Shown one piece after another: positions 8,228 to 15,884 of a stretch of DNA of 64,000 nucleotides. The stretch is from positions 124,001-188,000 of the forward strand of contig JADJZF010000001.1 of assembly GCA_016719395.1 (NCBI GenBank), given 5' to 3'. Every line of letters starts with the position of its first letter. Position 1 is the first letter of the stretch. The notes below the pieces were generated by a model, which saw nothing but the letters and a program-made list of their open reading frames with translations, was not told where the DNA came from and made no database searches. Made by a program: the position numbers and the translations under genes. This stretch comes from Candidatus Amarobacter glycogenicus. GTDB lineage: Bacteria > Chloroflexota > Dehalococcoidia > Tepidiformales > Tepidiformaceae.

Positions 8228-8824
8228 ATGAACGAACCGGCCCCAGAACCATTCGCCATTCTTCGCGTAGCCGTCCAGGCGGCCTACCCTTCGGTCCGTG
8301 CCGGGCTCCGCGCGATGCTCGCCGCGAACCCGGCATTCGAGCTGGCGAACGAAGCTGCCGATGTCACCGTGGCGGACCTTGAAGAAGACAGCTCGAACGA
8401 GGACTGGCCACATGGCCCGGCCGTGCTCCTCGCGGCCTCCCCCGGCGAGCTCGCCACCGCAGTGATCTCCGGTGACACCCCACGCGCGTACCTCCTCAAA
8501 GAGGCGACCGCTTCCGAGCTTGCCGCCGCCGTCAACGCCGTGGCGCAGGGGCTGGTCGTGTTCGACCCGGCGATCGCCGCTTTGATATCGAACCGTCCCC
8601 ATGAGGCTCCACTCCTGCTCGAAGGCGCGAACCTCTCCGACCGGGAGATCGAGGTCCTGCGGCATGTGGCCGCCGGCCTGCCAAACAAAGGGATTGCCCG
8701 TGAACTGAGCATCAGCGAGCACACCGTCAAGTTCCACGTCGGCACGATCCTCGGCAAGCTCGGCGCGGCATCGCGGACGGAAGCGGTCACGCTGGCGGTA
8801 CGCGGCGGCATCCTGCCGCTCTAG
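8228..8824 (+). CDS. LuxR-family regulator with a degenerate receiver domain
   Basis: A 198-residue DNA-binding protein. The C-terminal LuxR helix-turn-helix is intact (about residues 135-190, LSDREIEVLRHVAAG and SEHTVKFHVGTILGKLGA). The N-terminal half follows a receiver fold (RAGLRAMLAANPAFELANEAAD, then AYLLKEATASEL with the conserved Lys91), but the acidic pair after the first strand is replaced by VQAA and the middle is shortened. Asp50 might stand for the phosphoacceptor. Classical phosphorelay control is therefore doubtful. ATG 8228 matches the usual N-terminal strand position. Confidence 0.83.
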   Translation: MNEPAPEPFAILRVAVQAAYPSVRAGLRAMLAANPAFELANEAADVTVADLEEDSSNEDWPHGPAVLLAASPGELATAVISGDTPRAYLLKEATASELAAAVNAVAQGLVVFDPAIAALISNRPHEAPLLLEGANLSDREIEVLRHVAAGLPNKGIARELSISEHTVKFHVGTILGKLGAASRTEAVTLAVRGGILPL

Positions 8825-8851
8825 GCGCCCCGCTTCCACGAACGGGGGAAA

Positions 8852-8867
8852 TATGACTTTTGTCATA
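8852..8867. promoter_or_regulatory. Inverted repeat in the sulfide:quinone oxidoreductase upstream region
   Basis: TATGAC-TTTT-GTCATA is a perfect 6-base inverted repeat. It is AT-rich in a GC-rich context and lies 28 bases past the LuxR stop and 86 bases before the oxidoreductase start. It is too AT-rich for a stable terminator stem and looks like a dimeric-regulator site. Confidence 0.4.
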
Positions 8868-8905
8868 GTTTCATTGCTTGATCTGTGGGTAGGGTGGCGG
8901 TTAAC

Positions 8906-8922
8906 TTGACTAATTCGGTCAA
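8906..8922. promoter_or_regulatory. Second inverted repeat and probable promoter of the sulfide:quinone oxidoreductase
   Basis: TTGAC-N7-GTCAA is a perfect 5-base inverted repeat 31 bases upstream of the start codon. A weak sigma-70-like pair overlaps it: TTAACT at 8901 and TTTATC at 8924, 17 bases apart. A regulator bound here would cover the promoter. Confidence 0.4.
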
Positions 8923-8952
8923 CTTTATCAGCTGACCCCGGGGGTTTCCGTC

Positions 8953-10182
8953 ATGACTGCAGCACAAGCGATGGCCAGTCCGGCCCAAGAAGGCACGGAT
9001 GAGCACCACAAGGTGGTGGTCATCGGGGGCGGGAACGCCGGCATCAGCGTCGCCGCCAGGCTCGTGCGCAAGCTCAAGGGCCTCGATGTCGCGGTTATCG
9101 ATCCTTCCGAGAAGCACTACTACCAGCCGCTCTGGACGCTGGTCGGCGGCGGCGTGGTCAAGAAGCAAGCGACCGAAAGGTCCGAGGCCTCGGTCATTCC
9201 CAAAGGCGTGGCCTGGATCCGCGACTCGGTCGCCGAAATCTGCCCCGAAGAGAACGCGGTCCTGACGGGTAGCCGCAAGCGTATCGGCTACGACTACCTT
9301 GTCGTCGCGCCCGGCATCCAGGTGAACTGGGGCAAGGTTGAGGGTCTGGAACAGGCGCTCGGCAAGAACGGCGTCTGCAGCAACTACAGCTACGACCTGG
9401 TCGACAAGACGTGGGAGTTCATCAATGGCTTCCAGGGCGGCACAGCCCTGTTCACCCACCCGGCGACGCCGATCAAGTGCGGCGGCGCACCACAGAAAAT
9501 CGCCTACCTCGCCGATGACACGTTCCGGAAGAAGGGCCTGCGCGACAAGGCCACAATCCTCTTCCGTTCGGGGCAGCCCAGCATCTTCGCGGTCGAAAAG
9601 TACGCGAAGACGCTTCGTGCTGTGGTTGAGCGCAAGGGCATCGATGCGAAGTTCCGCGAAAGCCTGGTCGCCGTGGACGGCGAGGCGCAAGAAGCGACCT
9701 TCGAGAACCTGGATACGAAAGAGCGCACTGTTATCCACTACGACCTGCTCCACGTGGTCCCGCCGATGAGCGCACCCGACTTCATCCGCAGTGGGCCCCT
9801 CGCCAACGCCGACGGCTGGGTGGATGTCGACCGTGACACCCTGCAGCATGTCCGCTACCCCAATGTCTTTTCCCTGGGCGATGCCAGCAGTCTGCCGACG
9901 AGCAAGACTGGCGCCGCCATCCGTAAGCAGGCGCCGGTGCTGGTGAAGAACCTGGTCGCTGCGATCCTCGGGCGCCCGCTCGAAGGGAAGTACGACGGCT
10001 ACACTGCCTGCCCGCTCGTCACCGGTTACGGCAAGCTCGTCATGGCGGAATTCGACTACAACAACGAGCCCCGGGAAACCTTCCCATTCGACCAATCGAA
10101 GGAACGCTGGACGATGTACCAGGTGAAGGCCCGCATCCTCCCGAAGCTCTACTGGTGGGGCATCCTCAAAGGCCGGGCGTAG
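8953..10182 (+). CDS. sqr: Sulfide:quinone oxidoreductase, mitochondrial-like (type II)
   Basis: Membrane-associated FAD enzyme oxidising sulfide and passing electrons to quinone. The FAD Rossmann motif is VVVIGGGNAGIS (residues 21-32). The two redox cysteines expected for the type II/SQOR branch are present: Cys176 in TPIKCGGAPQKI and Cys353 in YTACPLVTGYG. A third, Cys142 in GVCSNYS, is also visible. The C-terminal SLGDAS motif binds FAD. Length (409 residues) fits the family. It stands alone after the LuxR gene, with two inverted repeats in its upstream region suggesting regulated expression, perhaps by sulfide. Confidence 0.93.
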   Translation: MTAAQAMASPAQEGTDEHHKVVVIGGGNAGISVAARLVRKLKGLDVAVIDPSEKHYYQPLWTLVGGGVVKKQATERSEASVIPKGVAWIRDSVAEICPEENAVLTGSRKRIGYDYLVVAPGIQVNWGKVEGLEQALGKNGVCSNYSYDLVDKTWEFINGFQGGTALFTHPATPIKCGGAPQKIAYLADDTFRKKGLRDKATILFRSGQPSIFAVEKYAKTLRAVVERKGIDAKFRESLVAVDGEAQEATFENLDTKERTVIHYDLLHVVPPMSAPDFIRSGPLANADGWVDVDRDTLQHVRYPNVFSLGDASSLPTSKTGAAIRKQAPVLVKNLVAAILGRPLEGKYDGYTACPLVTGYGKLVMAEFDYNNEPRETFPFDQSKERWTMYQVKARILPKLYWWGILKGRA

Positions 10183-10207
10183 GGTCTCCGCCGCGAATCG
10201 CTCGAAA

Positions 10208-10227
10208 CCCGGCCGTTGGGAGCCGGG
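10208..10227. terminator. Hairpin between convergent genes
   Basis: CCCGGC pairs with GCCGGG around an 8-base loop, in the 136-base gap between the convergent oxidoreductase and acyl-CoA dehydrogenase genes. It has no U-tract on either side. Confidence 0.35.
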
Positions 10228-10318
10228 CCCATCGCTCCACGCCTCCGCCTGCCGAAGGAGACCTTCGCTGCTGTGCCGGTGGAACTCGCTGCGGATCAGC
10301 GGCGAGTGACAGCCGGTA

Positions 10319-11485
10319 CTAGTGGAAGCTTCCCCCAAGCAGGTCCCTTGCCATGATGAGTCGCTGCACTTCGCTCGGCCCTTCGCCGACACGCCGGATG
10401 CGGATCTCGCGGTACCAGCGTTCCAGCGGAAGGTCCTTCGTCATCCCGTAGCCGCCGTGGATCTGCATCGCCCGGTCGACGACGCGGCCCCCGGCTTCGC
10501 TGGCGACGAGCTTCGCCATCGCCGCCTCGGTCCGGAACGACTCGTTGCGGTTCGCCTTGTGCGCCGCGGCCAGCGTGAGCCAGGTGCTCGTGCGGATGTC
10601 GATTTCGTTGTCCACGATCATCCACTGGATCGCCTGGCGGGAAGCCAGGATGTCTCCGAAGGTCTCGCGCTGGTTGGCGTAACTGATCGCCATCTCCTGG
10701 GCCTTCACCGCGACTCCGATGCAGCCGGCCGCGTAGGGAATGCGCTGGCGGCTCAGCCGGTCGTTGGCGATGCCGAACCCGCGGTTCACCTCGCCGAGCA
10801 CGTTCGCCGCCGAGACGCGCAGGTTGTCGAATTGCAGCTCAGTCGCGTAACTCGTTGAGCGCAGGGTGTGCACCACGCGGCGCACATGGAATCCGGGTGC
10901 ATCGGCATCGACGAGGAAGCAGGTGATGCCTTCGCGGCCTTTGGAGCTGTCCGTCCGCGCGAACACGATCCCGTAGTCAGCCTTGTCGGCGCCGCTGATG
11001 AAGATCTTGCCGCCGTTGATCACCCAGTCGTCCCCGTCCTTCACGGCAGAGGTCTTGATCGCCCGGGCGGGGTCGCTCCCACCCGAGGGCTCGGTTAGCC
11101 CGAAGAAGCCGTGCTTCTCGCCCCTCAGGGTCGGATAGAGGTAACGCTGTTTCTGGTCTTCGTTTGCCTCGAAGAGCTGTGCCAGGCCAGCGCCGCCGAA
11201 CACTCCGTAGCAGGGCGTGTAGAGCCCGGCCCGGTGCTGGGCCATTTCGATCGCCATGAGCGTGCGCGTGACGATGTCGACATCCGGTCCACCGTAGGCG
11301 ACCGGGATATCGAGGCCGTAGAAGCCCATCTTCTTGACCTGGGCGACGAGACGGTCGTGGTCGGCCGGGTCGAGTTCACTGCCGTCGGGGTCCAGATCGG
11401 CCTCGAGCGAGACGATTTCGTTGCGCACGAACTTGCGCACGGTATCGACGATGAGCTTCTGCTCATCAGAGAGTTCCAGGTCCAT
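10319..11485 (-). CDS. Acyl-CoA dehydrogenase
   Basis: FAD-dependent alpha,beta-dehydrogenation of an acyl-CoA in the cytoplasm, with electrons passing to ETF. The 388-residue protein has the three regions of the family: helical N-terminus (LSDEQKLIVDTVRKFV), middle beta domain (FFGLTEPSGGSDPA; DWVINGGKIFIS) and C-terminal helices with MQIHGGYGMTKDLPLERWYRE. The VGEGPSEV segment carries a glutamate at the usual catalytic-base position. The chain length of the substrate is unknown. The small GIY-YIG-like gene ends 6 bases upstream of its start, so the two may be co-transcribed. Confidence 0.93.
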   Translation of the reverse strand: MDLELSDEQKLIVDTVRKFVRNEIVSLEADLDPDGSELDPADHDRLVAQVKKMGFYGLDIPVAYGGPDVDIVTRTLMAIEMAQHRAGLYTPCYGVFGGAGLAQLFEANEDQKQRYLYPTLRGEKHGFFGLTEPSGGSDPARAIKTSAVKDGDDWVINGGKIFISGADKADYGIVFARTDSSKGREGITCFLVDADAPGFHVRRVVHTLRSTSYATELQFDNLRVSAANVLGEVNRGFGIANDRLSRQRIPYAAGCIGVAVKAQEMAISYANQRETFGDILASRQAIQWMIVDNEIDIRTSTWLTLAAAHKANRNESFRTEAAMAKLVASEAGGRVVDRAMQIHGGYGMTKDLPLERWYREIRIRRVGEGPSEVQRLIMARDLLGGSFH

Positions 11486-11491
11486 CGCGAT

Positions 11492-11812
11492 CTACCCCAA
11501 CCTTCCGAGCTTCGGCACCGCTTCGTGCCCGTTCATCTCTGGGACAGCGCCATGCGCGCCCACGTGCAACATCAGGAGTTCCCGCCAGCGCGTCTGGTAC
11601 TGGTTGTTCACCTCGTACCGGAACTGCGGCGCCGAACCAAGCCGCTTCTCCAACTCGCTGCGCAGGCCGAAGAGGCTCTTCCCGCCTGCGAACCCGATGT
11701 AGACCACTCGTCCCGCGTCGTCGGCGAGTTGAAACACGCCCATCTGGCCCGGCAACCTCGCCACGCGTTCGGCGGAAAACTCCAACCACGGCTTTTCCAG
11801 GTGCAACTTCAT
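11492..11812 (-). CDS. Small GIY-YIG-like domain protein
   Basis: A 106-residue protein with MGVFQL...GRVVYIGFAGG near residues 24-44, which resembles the two-strand GIY-YIG core (here GVF...YIG) of that nuclease superfamily, followed by FGLRSEL. The rest does not show a clear catalytic Glu, so nuclease activity is uncertain; this looks like the uncharacterised short GIY-YIG relatives seen in Chloroflexi and Actinobacteria. ATG 11812 was chosen because the upstream part of the frame looks non-coding. It sits directly ahead of the acyl-CoA dehydrogenase gene. Confidence 0.68.
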   Translation of the reverse strand: MKLHLEKPWLEFSAERVARLPGQMGVFQLADDAGRVVYIGFAGGKSLFGLRSELEKRLGSAPQFRYEVNNQYQTRWRELLMLHVGAHGAVPEMNGHEAVPKLGRLG

Positions 11813-11915
11813 CGGGTCGCAGTCTACGCTTCCACACCCTTCCGAAGGGAAATCCACGGCCTCGCGGTCACCTCGCCAGCGGCGCAGGGGGCGGGGACAA
11901 CGTATCGTTTCACCG

Positions 11916-12716
11916 ATGCGCATCCTTCGCCTGGGCAGCAGTATCGACTCGGAAGGAGAGACTCCCCCCGAGGATCGAGCCGCCAGTCTCGCCGGGCGGA
12001 TCCTGGCCAGCGCTTCCGGAGAACAGGTGGAGACGATCCTGCGGATGCCCCGCCCGAACGAGAGGATGCCGGAGATCGTCGAGGGCTGGGTTGCCGAGCT
12101 AAAGCCGGAGATCGTCTGTTTCAACATCAGCTCTCACTGGTGCGAGGCCGAACTGATCGCACTTCGCTTGCAGCGACTGGGCCCGGCCGGCCGCTTCCTG
12201 AGCCGCAGGCTCAACAGCGCCACGAGGAGTTACGACTTCAATGCCAGTCCGCTCGTCAGGCTCTCGCGAAGCGTTGCCACGCGGGTTGTGGGCGGGCGGC
12301 CCCCGTTTACACCAGCGGAAGCCGCTACAGCGATCGAAGCCAGCCTCCGCCGGGTCGTTCGCCACGAACACGTGGCGGTCGTCGTCGCCGGGAGTCCATA
12401 CTCGGCCGCCCTCGAAGGCGGGGCTGCCGCCCGCCGGCGCGCGATGCGCCGCCGGGCCGAACTCTTCGGCAGGCTTGCGCCCGTCTGCGATTCGCTCCAT
12501 ATCCCATACGACCTGCCGCCTCACGATGCGGACGCGTTCGCGAAAGCGGTCCGCACCCGTGACCGCCTTCACTTCGGCCCGGAGATGCACCGCCGCTGCG
12601 GGGAGCTCCAGGGCCGCCTGATGGTTGCAGCCTGGCAGGCAGCACAGGTGGAAACACGGATGCCCTCAGGCCAAGCAGGGCGCCCTACTTCTTCTCCAGC
12701 TTGTCGAGGCGAGTGA
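11916..12716 (+). CDS. Putative SGNH-fold hydrolase
   Basis: I recognise only a fold-level match. The N-terminus MRILRLGSSID fits block I of SGNH/GDSL esterases, with Ser8 or Ser9 as nucleophile candidates. VCFNISS (Asn70) could be block III, and RDRLHF near the C-terminus supplies the D-x-x-H pair (Asp216, His219). No signal peptide is visible, so the substrate would be cytoplasmic. It diverges from the GIY-YIG-like gene and its last 32 bases overlap the convergent gene ending at 12685. The tail after about residue 245 looks unconserved. Confidence 0.6.
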   Translation: MRILRLGSSIDSEGETPPEDRAASLAGRILASASGEQVETILRMPRPNERMPEIVEGWVAELKPEIVCFNISSHWCEAELIALRLQRLGPAGRFLSRRLNSATRSYDFNASPLVRLSRSVATRVVGGRPPFTPAEAATAIEASLRRVVRHEHVAVVVAGSPYSAALEGGAAARRRAMRRRAELFGRLAPVCDSLHIPYDLPPHDADAFAKAVRTRDRLHFGPEMHRRCGELQGRLMVAAWQAAQVETRMPSGQAGRPTSSPACRGE

Positions 12717-12936
12717 ACAATTCCCACTCAACCTTGATGTGATCCAGCGTCGATGCCGCGATCACACCCAGTCCGCCGACGATGCCGCCAACCAGTGTCA
12801 GGGCATCGTTGTCGCCCGCAGCGCCGATGCCGAGGACCACGACTCCGGCACCGCCGAGAAGTGATGCGACGGCCGGCAGTGAATGCCCCTCCTCGCTGCT
12901 GTGAACTCGGGCTGCGAAGCTGCGAAAGCCACTCAT
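12685..12936 (-). CDS. Small two-helix membrane protein, unknown function
   Basis: An 83-residue protein with two glycine/alanine-rich hydrophobic segments (about residues 22-40 and 46-63) and a charged C-terminus ending KLEKK. AGGAGG lies 8 bases before ATG 12936, strong support for translation. I do not recognise a family. It is convergent with, and overlaps the end of, the SGNH-like gene. Confidence 0.72.
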   Translation of the reverse strand: MSGFRSFAARVHSSEEGHSLPAVASLLGGAGVVVLGIGAAGDNDALTLVGGIVGGLGVIAASTLDHIKVEWELFTRLDKLEKK

Positions 12937-12988
12937 GTATGCGTCCTCCTGGATTTGGCCCGAACTGTGATGACTCGCGCGGCCCCCG

Positions 12989-14935
12989 TCAACCGCCCGT
13001 GTTCATCGCCCAGGCGACAACTGTCGCGTACAACTGGCCGCCGGCGGCGCCGACGTGGATGCCGTCGCTGTGGAAGAGTTCGCCGTGGCCTTCAGTCGCC
13101 TCGTACCAATCGGCAACGCGGACGTTGCCCCATCGAGCTGCAGCCGACCGGATGATCTCGTTGTTCCCGGCTTCCCACGGCCTGCCGACGCGCACCGTGA
13201 CCAGCACCACCTTCGCGCCGGCCGCCGCTTCCACCATCGCATCCACCTGGTCGATGGAGAGTGGGCCGTTGTTCCCCGTGTGAATGATGACCACGTCTTC
13301 GGTACGGCCGGATGCCCGGCGCCCCTGGAGGATGCGGACCACCTCGCCAACGTGGCGCCCGACCTGAGCGTCGACTTCGACGGTACCGCAGACGCCGAGG
13401 TACGGCGCCGCCCCCATCAGGACCGAATCGCCGACGGCGAAGATCGGTGCGCTCGTGGGCGGCGGTGGTGGCGGTGGAGTGGGAGCCGTTGTCGGCGCCG
13501 GGACGGTTGGAGTAGCGGGTTCCTGCGCTGGAACGGCCGTCGCCTCCGGCGTTGCCTCGTCGACTGCCGACGCTGAGGCCGCGGCCGGAACTTCCGGCGT
13601 CGCGCTTGACTCGGCGTCCGGCGGAACCTCCACAAACGGGACCAGGGAGCTCGCCGGCTCCACCCCAACGAGAGGAGCACCGACAACTCCGTGGAATCCG
13701 CCTTCGGCGAGGTAATACGGCACGGTCGCATCGGGCGCGTGGAACGCCGTGAATACCAGGGCGAACGCCGACAGGCCGCCGCTCGCCGCGAGTAGCCGTG
13801 CGCGGATGGGCGCCCGCCCGAATGAGGAACGAAACGTTCGGGAAACCGCGCCGGCCCGGAAGGGCTGTTCGACGAACCGGTACGACACTTCGGCCGCGAG
13901 TGCTGCCAGCGCCAGGCGCCCCGCAAGCAGGTCCAGCCCGTCGAACGGCACGTCGACCCCGGGGCGGGTGAGCACGAACAGCGGCCAGTGCCAGAGATAG
14001 AGGCCGTAGGAGCGCGTCCCTGCCCAGCGCATCGATCCACTGCTCAGCAGCCGGGGTAGCCCCTTCGATCCGGGGTGAGTTGCAGCGACGATGGAGGTGC
14101 TGGCGCCGGCGGCGATGATGACGAAGCCCCAGGGGTAAAGCCAACCGGTGGAGGCGTCGATGGTGAGGAACGCCCATCCGATGGCGAGGAGTGCCGCGCA
14201 CCCTGCCGCTGTGACCGCGAGCCGCGTGCCCGTGCCGCCAGCCCGCGCCTTTCCCGGGTCCCAGGCCATCGCCAGGGCGGCCCCGGCCAGGAGGCCGCCG
14301 GCCCGCGTGTCCGTGCCGTAATAGAGGCGCGCCGGGTCGACTGCGGGGTCATGCAGCGCGGCCATCAGCGCGTATGAGCCCGCCATCGCGAGGACTGTCA
14401 CCAGCAGCGCTCCTCGCCTGCCCAGCAGCTTCAGAAGTGCGAGGAACACGATCGGCCACACCAGGTAGAACTGCTCCTCCACGGCCAACGACCAGAGGTG
14501 CTGGAGCAGCGACGGACGGCCCAGCGTTTCGAAGTACGGCTGGTTTCCGAAGACCAGCCACCAGTTGGTCGCGTAGCCAGCGGCCGAGAGCGCATCTCCT
14601 CGCAGGCCCGAGACTTCCTCCGGAAGGAACGCCAGGGCGTACGCCAGGCTCGCCAGCACAACCACACCGGCGGCGGGCAGCAGCCTCCGCAGCCGCCGTC
14701 CCCAGAAGGCGCGCAGCCGGAACCTCCCATCTCTCTCGAACTCGCGGAGCAGGAGCAGCGTGATCAGGTAGCCGCTCACGACGAAGAACACCTCGACTCC
14801 GAGGAAACCACCCGTCACCGCCGTCACATCACCGTGAAAGAGGAGGACAGCCAGTACGGCGATCGCGCGCAAACCGTCGATTCCCGGCAGGTAACCGGGT
14901 CCTCCGCTGTGGCCAGGGGTTCGCGTCAGCCGCAC
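12989..14935 (-). CDS. Acyltransferase-3 membrane protein fused to an SGNH domain (OafA-like)
   Basis: A 648-residue protein. The N-terminal part (about 1-390) is an acyltransferase-3 domain with around ten membrane helices, beginning YLPGIDGLRAIAVLAVLLFH and containing RFRLRAFWGRRLRRLLPA. A low-complexity Pro/Ala/Thr linker (about 430-495) precedes an extracytoplasmic SGNH domain with GDSV as block I, HTGNNGP as block III and SDGIH as the catalytic D-x-x-H. This arrangement belongs to OafA/OatA-like enzymes that O-acylate surface polysaccharides, peptidoglycan or secondary metabolites. No adjacent glycan genes identify the target. Confidence 0.9.
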   Translation of the reverse strand: MRLTRTPGHSGGPGYLPGIDGLRAIAVLAVLLFHGDVTAVTGGFLGVEVFFVVSGYLITLLLLREFERDGRFRLRAFWGRRLRRLLPAAGVVVLASLAYALAFLPEEVSGLRGDALSAAGYATNWWLVFGNQPYFETLGRPSLLQHLWSLAVEEQFYLVWPIVFLALLKLLGRRGALLVTVLAMAGSYALMAALHDPAVDPARLYYGTDTRAGGLLAGAALAMAWDPGKARAGGTGTRLAVTAAGCAALLAIGWAFLTIDASTGWLYPWGFVIIAAGASTSIVAATHPGSKGLPRLLSSGSMRWAGTRSYGLYLWHWPLFVLTRPGVDVPFDGLDLLAGRLALAALAAEVSYRFVEQPFRAGAVSRTFRSSFGRAPIRARLLAASGGLSAFALVFTAFHAPDATVPYYLAEGGFHGVVGAPLVGVEPASSLVPFVEVPPDAESSATPEVPAAASASAVDEATPEATAVPAQEPATPTVPAPTTAPTPPPPPPPTSAPIFAVGDSVLMGAAPYLGVCGTVEVDAQVGRHVGEVVRILQGRRASGRTEDVVIIHTGNNGPLSIDQVDAMVEAAAGAKVVLVTVRVGRPWEAGNNEIIRSAAARWGNVRVADWYEATEGHGELFHSDGIHVGAAGGQLYATVVAWAMNTGG

Positions 14936-15055
14936 GCGTCACGCTCCTGCGAGGTGCGCGGCAACACTCAACGCCGTTGCCGGCGAAGAGGCGCCGTCAA
15001 GTCACTACGCTCGATCTTTGCGGCGTTCCGGGCAAGGAGGTCCGGGCGGCAACCG

Positions 15056-15089
15056 CCTCGGCCGGTGCCCCAAGCCGTGCCGGCCGAGG
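15056..15089 (-). terminator. Terminator-like hairpin after the enoyl-CoA hydratase gene
   Basis: CCTCGGCCGG at 15056-15065 and CCGGCCGAGG at 15080-15089 form a perfect 10-base stem with a 14-base loop, beginning 3 bases past the hydratase stop at 15092. No U-tract follows. Confidence 0.5.
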
Positions 15090-15091
15090 TG

Positions 15092-15868
15092 TTACCTTCC
15101 CTCGAAGCGCGGGGCCCGCTTCTCCAGCCGGGCTGCCATGCCTTCCCGGGCGTCACCTGATGTCCGGGCGGCATCGACCAGCGCATCGACATCAGCGTGT
15201 GGGATGCCGTCGCGGAAAGCCATCTCGCGCACCAGCAGCGCTTTCATCGCCCGCAGCGAGAGAGGCGCATTCGCGGCGAGGCGCCCAATCACGGCATCGG
15301 CCGCCGCTTCCAGTCCCTCAGGCGGCGCGACGCGTGCTATGAGCCCCAGGGCATACATCCGCTCCGCGGGGATCGGGTCACCGAGCAAGAGAACCTCGCG
15401 CGCTGCCACCGGGCCGCCGACTTCGAGCAACTTCTTCGCGAGGAACCATGTCGGCGCCAGGCCGATCTGTGCGAGCGACATTCCGAACCGGGCGGCAGTC
15501 GAAGCAACCACAAGGTCGCAGTGCAGCGCCAGTTCGTTCCCGCCCGCGATAGCGTCGCCCTGGACCACACCCACAACGGGCAGCGGGTAGTGCTCGATGA
15601 GGTCCAGCACATGCTCGATGGGGCTCGCGCCGCGCATCGGTCCACCTTCGCCTCGCTCCTTGAGGTCGAGCCCCGCGCAGAACACCGTGCCGTTGGCGCG
15701 GATGACGGTCACGCGCTCTTCGGGGGGCGGCGTCACGTTGAATGCGGCGGCCAACTCGTCCAGCATCTGTGCGTCCATGGCGTTGCGCTTCTCCGCCCGG
15801 TCCAGGGTCACGCTCCGCACGGCTCCTGCCGCTTCGACAATCACTCGTCCCAATTTCATCCCCTCCAT
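15092..15868 (-). CDS. Enoyl-CoA hydratase/isomerase family protein
   Basis: A 258-residue crotonase-fold enzyme. RSVTLDRAEKRNAMD, the oxyanion segment VFCAGLDLKERGEG and VVGVVQGDAIAGGNELALHCDLVVAS are in the expected order, then FGMSLAQIGLAPTW. It is preceded on the same strand by the double CoA-transferase, 16 bases from its stop, suggesting one transcript in which an acid is activated and its enoyl-CoA processed. ATG 15868 was chosen; ATG 15859, with GGAGG too close to it, is the alternative. Confidence 0.9.
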   Translation of the reverse strand: MEGMKLGRVIVEAAGAVRSVTLDRAEKRNAMDAQMLDELAAAFNVTPPPEERVTVIRANGTVFCAGLDLKERGEGGPMRGASPIEHVLDLIEHYPLPVVGVVQGDAIAGGNELALHCDLVVASTAARFGMSLAQIGLAPTWFLAKKLLEVGGPVAAREVLLLGDPIPAERMYALGLIARVAPPEGLEAAADAVIGRLAANAPLSLRAMKALLVREMAFRDGIPHADVDALVDAARTSGDAREGMAARLEKRAPRFEGR

Positions 15869-15884
15869 TTTGAATCCCGATTTC

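Noticed and set aside
8863..10392. A 509-codon minus-strand frame opposite the sulfide:quinone oxidoreductase
   Set aside because: It mirrors a well-supported gene; long antisense frames are common at high GC and it shows no family motif.
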